From contig OZ024900.1 of NCBI GenBank assembly GCA_964017195.1, positions 28,142,441 to 28,206,440 of the forward strand: DNA of 64,000 nt, given 5' to 3'. Below, in pieces: positions 1 through 12,000 of this stretch; position 1 is the first letter of the stretch; every line of letters begins with the position of its first letter. The DNA is from Siderastrea radians. Its lineage: Eukaryota; Cnidaria; Anthozoa; Scleractinia; Rhizangiidae. Below the pieces are notes generated by a model. The model worked only from the letters and a program-made list of their open reading frames with translations. It was not told where the DNA came from and did not search any database. The position numbers and the translations under genes were made by a program.

Positions 1-50
1 AGAAACTTGACCGCAGATGTACTTTCCAGTCTAACAAGTTTGGAAGAAAT
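1..50 (+). CDS. LRR exon 1 (3' part only)
   Basis: The window opens inside this exon. It reads RNLTADVLSSLTSLEEM and ends AT|GTACGT (phase 2). Its NLxxDVxSSLTSL flavour matches the exons at 32146 and 32441 better than its neighbour at 210. Confidence 0.85.
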
Positions 51-3000
51 GTACGTTTCATTATTCTAAATTTTGTTTTTGCAATCATCCTTTCAACTAA
101 AAAAAATTCCAGTTTACAAATGCTATATTAAATTTCTACTCGGTTAAGTCTTTTTGGCTAGCATATATCACGTGTTGAACGTTTTACGTGTCGTTTAATA
201 CATTTCTAGGTATTTGTCTTCAAACGCAATTGAATTCCTCCCTGGGAAAGTGTTTGCTAAGCTGTCCAAACTATCATTCCTGTAAGGGAAAAAGCTATTT
301 TTATAAACTACCTTCCCTGTAAAAAAGTGAAATAAGTAAAGAAAGAAGGGAAAAATTACCTCGGTTAACAGAGGTTTTTTCCCCGTTGAAACACTCACTC
401 GTGGCCGAGCGTATGTAAACCTAGGTGAATTATCTTTATTACTTTTTTCCATTCGAAAAGATGACATTGAACGATAACAAAAATGCAAGGCTTAGAGGAG
501 GATAGAAAAGAAAGTACATTGAACAGCCTAGGCTTATTTCACATTTTTTTAGCTTGAAATTGCAATTGATTCTTGTCAGTTTTCTTTCTTTGCAGAGATC
601 TCAACGAAAACCAAATCAGAAATCTTACTGTAACTGTATTTTCAGGTCTCTCAAGTTTGAAAGCGATGTACGTTTAACAAAAATCTTAAAGGTTGTGCAT
701 TAATGATTCTGAAAGAATTCTGTAAGAGAGAATTCTGAGTTTTTATACACCACGCTGGTCTATAAACGCGCATCTGTTCTACAGCTGCAGTTTTTGACAG
801 GGAATTTGCGGGTGTATTTTCCGATTTCCCTGAACTGTACACTGTACATGTATGGAAGCAGAAATAAATATTTTTCTTATCCTCTCCCTTTACTTAACAA
901 TGTTTGCAAGGTCTGTCGATTCACATCAGGGTTTTTTTGGCCGCAAAGAAACACTGACAATTGTTTATGAAATACATTTTGCCCGACAATGACAGCCCCA
1001 ATGAAAACAAAACAAGAAAAGAAAAAACAAAAAGAAAAGAAAACGATTCTGGTTTCAACACCCATGTCCATATGCGATTTTACGAGATTTGGAGTAGACA
1101 CCAGCTGCCACGGACTATTTCCAACTTACGTGGGGTTTTCAACGGTCTGAAATGCGCCCAAGCTTGATACCTTAAAGTTACGTATTCTTGGAATCACCAT
1201 GGACAATAAAGCGAAGTAGGTAAGTCCTTAAGCCAGCCTGACAAGAGTAAAGTTAAATCGATAACTTACCCCTTCCATAAAATCTATATCTTGACTGAAG
1301 AGAGGATGAAGGAAGAGAGCGAATCCTCTATACATAGGCCTCTCCCCATGAAAATTATATCAAATCTATTTTTGGTTTAAGTTCATCCTCTCTTGCTCGA
1401 CTTTAGACGGACGTTATAAAACTCTGTTGATCTCGAAAAAGCGTTTTATGAAAACTGTGAACTTTTTGAATAAAATAAGTCCTGCAGCACAGTTCTGTCG
1501 CGCCATCGTGCCGCCCAGAAGGTCACTCTTAGTTTAAAATAGGTTCAGTTCTTAAATAACCATTTGAATTGGCTCTAAACTTTTGTAGCATATGACCTTT
1601 CATTATTTGTTTATTTAATTCTCTGTCGCGACTGCTCGTTGCGTAAAACATACCATCCTGGCAGTGTTGATGACGGTAACCTCCTTCGCTCACCAACAAA
1701 CTGAACAAATCATATGAAACTCTCCGTGATCACGTGCCGCCACAAGATTACCGTGTAGCACCAAATTTTTGCGGGAGTTTAATTTTGCGAATGGGTGATT
1801 TTTTTGTGTTTTGCGGGAACCAATTTTTGCGATTGAGAAAAACTGGTTTTTCTTTCTGGGAATTAATTTTTGCGATTTTCAGGAAGTTGCCTTCTATTAG
1901 GAATAATAACATTCTCGTTTTTTGAGTACAATTAACTAAATCGAATACAGGTGAACAACATGCAGATGTATAACACCTTAATCGTTAATCAATGGAGTAC
2001 CTTCAAACGATCCTTTTCTTTAAAGCTTTTAACATCTAAATACTTGTAGTGTACCGACTGCAATTTCGTCGTTTTATTTCTGAATGTTTTCTTTTTGTTT
2101 GTGAACGAAAAAGACGGTTTAAGTAAAGTGAAAAAGGCGATGTTTGTATATAATTTCGACAAGGAAATAAATTTTTGTGGTATTTTTTTTTTTGCGGGAA
2201 CTGTTTTTTGCGGATCATGAAAAAAAACTGCAAAAATCCTCAGGTATATTAAGGACTGGGTCATTTGAGGTACATTCAAAAATGAAGGGGGGTGGTCTAT
2301 CTCAGTACGTATGCAACCTATTGACACGAAATTAAGCAAAAAGATGAAACTTGTTACGAAGGCTCCTTTTGATGAACAGCTGTGACAATAAGGATCACGT
2401 GACTAATTAAGGTATTAAATTTCGATATTATTCTTTAGGCGAGATGCAGGAGAACTTATGCAAACCTAACTTACAAAATGTCGTCTTAATAGTTTTCCTT
2501 GCATTAAGTTCTACATGAAATTAACTGGAAGGCGTGTCCAGGTCACGTGGTCATTGAAATGTCATGATTTTGCTGTCACGCAATAGCCATAAGACCCTCA
2601 TCCAGGGTAGGGAGACCACTTTTCCAGTTACATTTGGAAAGTACCTCATAAAGGTAGAAACGCAATCACTGGAAATGCCAGGTAAACGTATTTTTTCCTA
2701 GTGTGCAGAAGCCCTAAAGAACAAAACCGGAAGTCAAACCTTAATTGGTCACGCAATGTGTTGCCATGGAAATGTCAATGTCAAAAATACTATATCAACA
2801 GGATAAAGGCCATGGCCAAGTCTCACACTTGTCCAATGTTTCCTTTCGAAGATAGACCACCCCCATTACTTTCTGGATCAGATACTTGCAGACCCAGTCC
2901 TTAATATACCTGAGTCGGAAAAATTAGAACCCGTAAAATTTAGTGCCACACGGTATGAACTCTTTGACACGAGATATTCAGTCTGGCATGTTTTAAACTC

Positions 3001-6000
3001 AAACGAAAGATTTCGTTTCGGAAGGCTTTTTGTTAGATAATGCTCTAAATTTCATTAAAATTTATATGAAGGCTTTGGTAACTAAAAAAAGCATTTTAGA
3101 GTGAACAATGCCTTTTAAGAAAGTGCAAAATGTAATGTATCGGATTCTGTTTAAAACCTTTTAGGTATTTGTCTTTAAACGCGGTAACATATCTTCCTGA
3201 AGGAGTCTTTGCCAATCTGAAAAATTTAGAAATTCTGTAAGTGCTAACAAGATAGCCAGCATAAACAAACAAATAAAAACTGACCTCTGCTGCCACCCTC
3301 AGATAAATTGTGCTTGCCAGCGCACCATAATTAGAAGGTTCCAGAACGTTTTCCATACTCGCTCAAAATTTCCGGCATTTTTTAAAGTTAGCCTCGATGT
3401 CTCGATGACAAATTTTAGCTCACAAATTCTGAAAATCCACAAGGGTCTTTTAAGTGTTTTTTTGAGTAAATGGATTAGCGGTTGGGACAAGAAAAGTTAC
3501 CCGATGTAAAAAGATGCTCGTTACGGGGAGCTGGTTGTTTGCAGAGGTTTGAATGTAATGTTATGTTAAACAAACCTCAATCAGAACCGGAAGTTTTCTT
3601 TATGCAGTTTTAATTTGCCATTCTAGCCCCGGTTGTTCAAAGGGTGGATGACGCTATCCGCCGGATAAATGTTAACAAAATAAGACACACTATCGACTGG
3701 ATAGCGATTTATGCGGGCCAGGGCCTGAACAATAGAAAATATCCATGTGTGGTGAGATCAGCATGGTTCTCAAGTTTAATCCAGTATAAGCTGTGGTTAT
3801 ACTGGTAAATAACGATTTAAGGACGTTAGCGCGAAAATCGTCTACAACACAGATTTTTTTCATACTTTTGCTACAGTCAGATAATGAGTACCCTGCGAGC
3901 AGCGGCCCTTCGATCTTCCTAGATAAGTCGGGAAGAGGAAGGGACCTCTGCCAGCCGCCGCGACTTTCCCTGTTGAGCATGCGCTTAATTCAAATGTAAC
4001 CGAGCCTTGTCGGCCTCGCTTCAGTTGACATGTTTACTGAATGACAGCCGCGTCCACAACAAACTATTCTGACTTCGGTCGTATTAAACACGAGAGATTT
4101 GAGGAAAGCTTTAATTAAACCGTAAGGCTGAGAATAATTCTGTTCGAATTTATGTCACAGTTTGAAAACTTGTCAGCCTCGAAATATTTTTGCTGATCAA
4201 GAAACTGCGATTTGTTGACTGTCAACATGTTGTTACAGTCCAGTGATTTCCAATTAGCGAGTCACGGAAAGCTCGCGTAGAAATCTTGGTCTTCCAGATA
4301 TTTATCTTGTTTTGTCCCTCTTTTTGTCCCTGTCATTCAGAAGTATTTTCGTGTTGAGGCTCTTTCGTCCTCAACATTCTCGGTTTTCATTCAACAAAAC
4401 GCATTTGTGTCGAGTTTGTTTCGTATTTAAACTTCTCGGCCGTCATGTGGTAAATTATATTTTGTACTGAGACCGTTTCGTCTTCAAAATTACCGGCCGC
4501 CAGTCGGCAAATAATTGTTTCTCTTGCCGTTTGCTTGTCTCGCCGTTGACCAAGATAAATGTCATTTCGCCATAAAAATAAGCGTTAAAGTGCTCATTCG
4601 CGTAGCCCTTCGCATCGATTCCCGCTCAATCCAAAAGTAAATTTTTTGGTCCGAAAGCAACCGCAACCCAGATTCTTTGGTTCCAGTTAGTAAATTAGCG
4701 ATTTGCCATGGCTGGTTGGCAAACAGACAAAAGAATCTTTACCACACAGAAAATAAAGCAAGGCCTTCGACTGGTGTTGTGTGAGATTGCTTATTCCATG
4801 AGAATTCACTCTTCCCAGTGCACTTTTCATGGCTTTATCGAAGACATCCTTCGAAAGAGAAACGTCCGCTGCTGTGAACATCACGAGCACACCGAACGTA
4901 CCGTGGGCGCGTATTTAGTCAGCAATTTCTAACAAGGCACATGCGCACTGAGCAAAAACGGGAAAAACAGGTTTCAAACCGGACTGACTCATCCGTTTCG
5001 GTGGATGAGCGGCAAATCAAAGAAAGTCGCGGCGGCTGGCAGAGGTCCCTTCCTCTTCCCGACTTATCTAGGAAGATCGAAGGGCCTCTGCTCGCAGGGT
5101 AGATAATGAGATACCTATGTCAGAAATGCAAAACAAATGGGGGGTCACCGACTTCATTTTCGAAATAAAGCGCGTGGAAAACTACCCCAATTTTGACAAA
5201 TCGGCCCTCGTAACTCCACATGGCCTCAGTGATTGTTAGTTGAAAAATAATAAAAATGATTCGCCGAAGACCCACTTTCTCATATAAATTTCATTAAAGT
5301 GGACCTGTCAAGTAAATAATTTGAACCGGTGTCATACTTTCAGTTAAACTCAACCTTTGAAATGGGCTTTTGCCAACACTGTTTAGCTTAAATAATAGAG
5401 GAATTCGATGATGCGTGGGCAGAAAAGTTGGAAAAATCAAACTTCCACAACACAGATTTTCTTCAATTTTTTTATGCAACGTAGATAATCGGTAAAGAAA
5501 GTGATGCATTAAAAGAAAATATGGGGGTCACCGAACATTTAAGAGAGTTAAATCCGCGCAAAGATATTAAAATCACCACAAGCGCTATATATCTCTATCA
5601 ACAGTGCGCGCGCTCAATGCATGATGTGGTACGACATGGCGAGAATTGCGTGCGCAGTAAAGATGCGCAGAAACAATTAGCGCGAACGTCCTTAAACATC
5701 TAAACCTACTGAAATTCTTCTTCTTCCTCTTCCTCTTCTTCTTCTTCTTCTTCTTCTTCTTCTTCTTCTTCTCCTTCTTCTTTTATTTTGACTCTTTATT
5801 TGCCATAACGAATGTCTTAAGTATACGCACTTGAGTTATTTATCAAGTGGCAGGTGTTTTTCTTTCAGAAAATTGGCCCACAATGCTATTACATTTCTAC
5901 CCAACAGAGTGTTTGTCAACTTGGTTAAGTTGGAACGGCTGTATGTAAAATAACGAAAATTCCAAGCTTGTATTATTATTACCGAAAAATCCAAGCTTAT

Positions 6001-9000
6001 ATTATCATTTCCTTGCCCTGCATTCACGCTTACTTGCATGGCGGATAATAGGGCCGAACAAGGCGATTATGAACACATGCTATTGCATGTATATTACAAA
6101 AACGTTCAAGTCTAATTTGTTCATGTCAGAGACCTATAATATTATTGGAGAAGGAGTCTTCCTTTAATGTCTTCTTGCTCACACAGAATAATTGGCCTTT
6201 GGTCATGGCCGCTTTTATTACCCCTCCGTCAGGACAGGGTCTAGTAATACCCTTTCTTTCTGCCGTGTGCTTCTTCTTCGTTTTTTACCCCGCCATCAGG
6301 ACGGGGTCTAGTAATACCCGTCTTTTTTTTGGTGGTCACTTGCCCCAGACTTGTTATTTTCGCCACTTGACTCGAGCCTGCCAGAAAAAAGGGTTAAATA
6401 TTCAACAATGAAATACAAGCATTTTTCGGCAGTTTTGGTTTACTTCACCAATACTTTAGAGAAATTAGTGTAGAAAAGTACAAGAAATTCAAAGAAGTTA
6501 ACTTCTACTCGATGAGAGCAAGGACGAAGGTGCTGGGGAGCTTTGAAAGCCAACAAATCGACAAGCCAACAAATTGGGTCAGACTGATTCACGCTATAAT
6601 CAAAATATTTCGCCACGCTCTTCGTCACGCACGCTAAAACAGGGTGGTTGACCGAAGAAAAGGCAGGTTTTGCCTTGATTTATATTATCACAGCAAACAC
6701 GTAAAAGGTACGGTAAAACACAAACTTCAAAAATTTACACCACTTGGGCTTTCACCCTACGTGACCGTAATATATTTTGGACCCTGAGTGGAGAGAGAAC
6801 AAAGGCGGGATTAATGCCCGTGGGCTTTTTCTTGTTACCCCGCCGTCAGGACGGGGTCTAGTAATACCCGTTTTTTACCCCGCCGTCAGGACGGGGTCTA
6901 GTAATACCCGTTTTTACCCCGCCGTCAGGACGGGGTCTAGTAATACCCTTTTTTTTCCGTGGTATTTTTTTTTGGGTGGTCACTTGCCCCAGACCTCCGG
7001 TTTTCGCTCGGCCAAAGAAATACTCGTCGTGTCTTTCGCTACACAGCCGAGGGCTTTTATCTTGAGTGACGGTAACATATTTTACACCCCCCGGGGGGGG
7101 GAGAACAACGGCGGGGTCTAATGCCCTTGGGGCTTTTCTTGTTTTTTGGTGGTCACTTGCCCCAGACCTCTACTCGGTCAAAACAATACTTGGCGGTAAT
7201 CTTCGTTCGTTTAGCGTTTATTCGCCAGAATTTTCATGAAAGTTGGTGTAGAAAATTACTGGCGATTTAATGGCATAAAAACCCCTTCGATGAAAGCAAG
7301 AACGTGGGTGCTAGCGAGCTTTGAAGCTGGCATGAATTCGCCTAACTTGCCCTAACCTGAAATCATGCCCTCCCTCCCTACTACTACTGCGGGGGAAGGA
7401 GGGCATGATACATTTGCTTGTCGAAACTCATGTTAAAAAAAAAACAGATTCTGGTTTTTTGTCTGATCGGTTCTAATTAACCCTTTAACAATAGAGCTGT
7501 CAACGGAAGTAAATTGTCGACGTGACTCGCTCACAATTTCGATGCGACAGCCATCGCCAAGGAACAACCAAGGAACAAGTCTGCCGAAGTAAAATGTGTT
7601 GCTCTAATAAATTATCGTCGTTCTAGGAGAATTGTTACCATTTCTTTCTCTCCTGAGCCGAGTATGGCGTTCGGTTTGACGAAAGCTTTCTCTCACCTGG
7701 AGCAGAGAAGTACAGCAACAGTGAAGTATGTATTCCGTTTTATCGCATCGTGTCTGGGAATTTTCATTTGACGGCTTTCAGCTAGTATTGATAATATAAA
7801 CAGAGTAGTGGTTGTTTCCGCGTTTTACGAAACAAAAAGAACAGCAGACGAACAAGTAACTTTCGCCAAGAATGATCGACAACAAGTCAACCGATAATTC
7901 GGTAAAGTTAACGGTAAACTGATGTTTGGCGACTGAGCCGCACTCAAGTCGTAATAACGATTTTCAGTTTATTCATTCATTGTTTAATACTTATGTCGTT
8001 TTAGTGATCTCTGACATTGACATCAAAGGATCTGACTACTTTTATAATTAATGTTCTTCGTTTTAAAATTCGCTGCTGTTTAGAGATAAAATGTGCTGCT
8101 AATCTCAAATATTTATCACCTCTGGAACTGAATTAAATTACAAAATACTCCTTTGTTTATAAACGGTTTTATTTATATCTTTATTCTAAAGAATGAAACT
8201 GAAGGTATTTGTCTTAATTGCCCAAGGCTTTTTGCGCAGAAAATTGGTGACAAATGTGAAGAGAATATTTCCGGATACCACCTGAAATGAGATAGGATTC
8301 AAGCATGCAGCATATTTTGGTACATGACAACCTCGTCGTATTTTGAATTTTCATTCAGTTTCAGCTCAGACAGGGCAACCATGTACAATACCGGAACCTT
8401 CAAGTTAGCAATCGTGTAAATTTGATTGCTTGTGCCTAGAAGATATATCGTAGCCTATGATTTTCTTATTTTGCCGACATTTGCGTGACTTTTTGCGAAT
8501 TGCCGTTATCGGAGATTTGCATACCGAGGATCGTACAAGCAGAAGAAATTTTGATTGGCTGTTTTGTTGAATGTCAATCAATCAAAAAAGTGGGCGGTAG
8601 ACGTTCCGTAGAAGAATTGTATCAGGCTCTATTTTCGTTTCGCCCGTCCCGCCTGAATATTTCACCGAGCGAAACGAAAATAGAGCCTGATCAGTCCGGG
8701 ATCGTTATCAATTTTGATAACTCAGAGCAAAACAAACCATTAGCCAATCGCCTCTCAAATTTTGTGCACGTGACGCTATTTGCAAGGCATCGGCCATAAA
8801 TTCAATATGGCGGACGAATGCGAGACGATTTCGGAAAGACTGAGAAGTAGTTACATTGTACTTGTTTATATCACAGGAATATGAAAAGAACATTATTTGA
8901 GAATGGTATTACGTATTAGACGTCTCTTCCCTCCGAACGCGGCAAGCTGCCGGAGCGCGGAGACGCAGCTGTATTCGCAGGCTAAGAAATTATTTCCAAA

Positions 9001-12000
9001 AGCTGTGACATGAATTTCGAATACTTCATTGACCCAGCTCGATATCCTGTTAGTAGAGTCTCCTTCGATCTAGAAAAATCGGAGGAAGATTGAAGGAGAC
9101 TTTGCTCGCAGGATACGACGTCAAATTTTCTCAAGTAACGACTGTTCTGAGGGAAATGACAAGTGAAGGAAGACAACGATTATTCTATTAACAAAGCGTT
9201 TATTCATTCATTTGATTACATCTTATTTTCACAGTGTTCGCTCTGTTCTTGCTTCTTTTTCTTTGCCGTGTTCATGGCAGGGAAGGTGAACGTTCATCAG
9301 TCTGTAGTAAAAACGAAATAATCACCATGAACAAATATTGCTTTCACAAACGACGATACAGCTTATACTTGTGCTTGTATATTGAAGTATTCTATTGCAC
9401 GGGAGGTGATTGAGGCTGCAATTGTTCACGTATTTAAGACTTAATTTGCATGTGCGGAAGTTTGTTTAGAACGAAAGATATAAGCTTGGGTCTAAAGAAG
9501 CTACAACTTTCAATTTCTTGACGAAAAAGGTCTATAGCTACACTCCGTGATGCGCAACACAACATCCTGCAACAGAATTAAACACAGTAAGCCGCGGCCG
9601 GGCCGGCTAAACTTTAGAATACCCGGGCACATATTTGCATGTCATTGAATATTAAACAATTGTTTCTTTTGTATTCATATGGCTCGTTCTTCAAAGCATT
9701 GAAAGATATGTAGATAAGTGGCCAGGTATTCTAAAGTCGCTCCGAGAGCAGCTCATTAAAACCACATTTAGTCGCTTAACAGACGATCAGATTTGGTCAA
9801 GAATAACACACAGGCACTAAGCCACAAGATATCAGAAAAAGACAGATATGAACTCGAGATCAAAGTCTTAAAGATGCGACGCCTAACCTTATAAACTGCT
9901 CAATTCAGTCATCATTCAAACATCCTCCAAACTAAACCCACTACAAAAATATAAGAAGCAAAATTGGTCGAAAGATCGAAATATATCAGACGCGGCTTAC
10001 AACGTGAAGTAGGAGTTGTGCAGGTCCTCTAATACCATTTTATAGCCGTAAGCTTAAGCTTTAAAGCTTAAATTTGTCACAGAAATTCAAACGCATCTGC
10101 GTAACAATGTCTGGGGATTACCACAAAAATCTATTTAACGAAGCATCTTAGACACGACGGATCAAGCGACGCAGTCAATAGGATCACAAAATGGCGGTTA
10201 GTGATGCAATCGGACTGCAAATCAAAATACCCCAGTGCACTTTTTAAATAAATCGTGCACAACGATAAACAAACGACAAATCGAAAGGAATAAGGTTAAA
10301 GATTACGACAGGATTTTTGTGGATGCCACAAAAATCTTTAAACAACTCAAATTTAACGGCAAAGTGGAAAAACATACCTGATTTGGACGCAGAATCTGTA
10401 GTGTTCTTTCTCTTTGCGAGTAAAATTTGCTTCTTCATCGTCTGCCTTCATCCGCCATCTTTGACACACGTGGAGTTCATTCCTTCCCTGGCTTTCTCGA
10501 ATAGAACTATTGGTATATAACCCGAGTATTACCGAACAAATAACGAATAAAGCTGACCAAGTACGAACATCCCCGATTTCTGAAATGGCCGCCATGTTGT
10601 GACGTAACATGGTTATCAAAATTGATAACGATCCCGGACTGATCGCAGGTTAAACTTGCCCTGGCACGTAAACATTACATCACTGAAACACAGAAGCCGA
10701 TTCGGGGAAGTCCCTTGCTTTTGCCAAGTTGAATAATTCAACAGTGAAATGCAAGCATTTTTTTGGCAGTTTTGCTTTGCTTCGCCAAAATCTTTAGGGA
10801 AAGTTGTTTAGAAAAGTACAAGAAATTCAATGGAGTTGACTTCTCTTCGACGAGAGCGAGCTTTGAAAGCCAATGATTCGAATTCATGCTACGTGCCGTA
10901 GCACATAAACATTACGTCATTGAAACACAGAAGCCGATTCGGGGAAGTAACTTGCTTGCGCCAATTCACTCGTCGAATGACGGCCTAAAATAGACTAAAA
11001 TAGACATTTTTTCCATAGCTACCACTTTCCTTTAGATTTTAGAATAAGTTTCTTTATCAACAAATCTATTTAAATTTCCGTGCCCTCAGTGTTATTTAGA
11101 ATTACGCTGACATGTCAGTTCGTTTATTTAAAAAAACGTGACGTAACTGAGTCTCGCTATGGTTAAACTATTTCGTCACGTTCTTCTTCGCAAAGGCTAG
11201 GAGAGGCGGATGACCAAGAAATGAGGGATGGGAAAGGGGTTCATACTATCAGGGATTCAATTCATGTTATCACAGGGAGAAGGGTGTGGAGAAGACGTAA
11301 GGGGGAATGGCAGCAAACACGTCAAAGGTACAATAAATCACCAACTTCAAAAGCTTAAACCACGTAGGCTCGTATCTTGAGTGACCGTAATGTATTTTGC
11401 ACCCTGAGGGGAAGGGAAAAACGGCGGGGTCCAATGCCCCTGGGGCTTTTCTTCTTTGTTTTTTTTTTGGTGGTCACTTGCCCCAGGCCTTCGCTCGGCC
11501 AAAACAATACTTGCCGGTAATTTTCGTTCGTTTAGAGTTTATTCGCCAGAATTTTCATGATAGTTGGTGTAGAAAATTACTGGCGATTTAATGGCATAAA
11601 AACCTTTTCCATGAAAGCAAGAATGAAGGTGCTAGCGAGCTTTGAAGCTGGCATGAATTCGCCTAACTTGCCCTGGCACGTAAACATTACATCACTGAAA
11701 CACAGAAGCCGATTCGGGGAAGTCCCTTGCTTTTGCCAAGTTGAATAATTCAACAGTCAAATGCAAGCATTTTTTTGGCAGTTTTGCTTTGCTTCGCCAA
11801 AATCTTTAGGGAAAATTGTGTAGAAAAGTACAAGGAATTCAATTGACTTAACTTTTCTTCGACGAGAGCAAGGACGAATGTACTAGCGAACTTTAGTTTG
11901 AAACCTGGCATGAACTTGCGATCGCTATGAACTTAGTAATATTATTATGTAAAGTGTGTGCATGAGTGCCAAGAAGTGAGCAATACTGCCCTCCAAAATT

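Larger units (their letters stand above)
668..3164 (+). other. Intron, 2.5 kb
   Basis: 668-1748 has no convincing gene; a short inverted repeat (GAGAGGATGAA near 1299, its complement near 1382) could form a hairpin. 1751-2953 is a mobile element listed separately. The rest is AT-rich and unremarkable. Confidence 0.7.
3237..5868 (+). other. Intron, 2.6 kb
   Basis: Holds a MITE-like remnant (3630-3735), a Mutator-like element (3889-5101) and a TTC microsatellite (5714-5790). 5103-5713 shows no recognisable gene. Confidence 0.7.

Noticed and set aside
7366..7412. Hairpin ATCATGCCCTCC...GGAGGGCATGAT as a regulatory element
   Set aside because: Probably the relic of a small element; nothing ties it to regulation.
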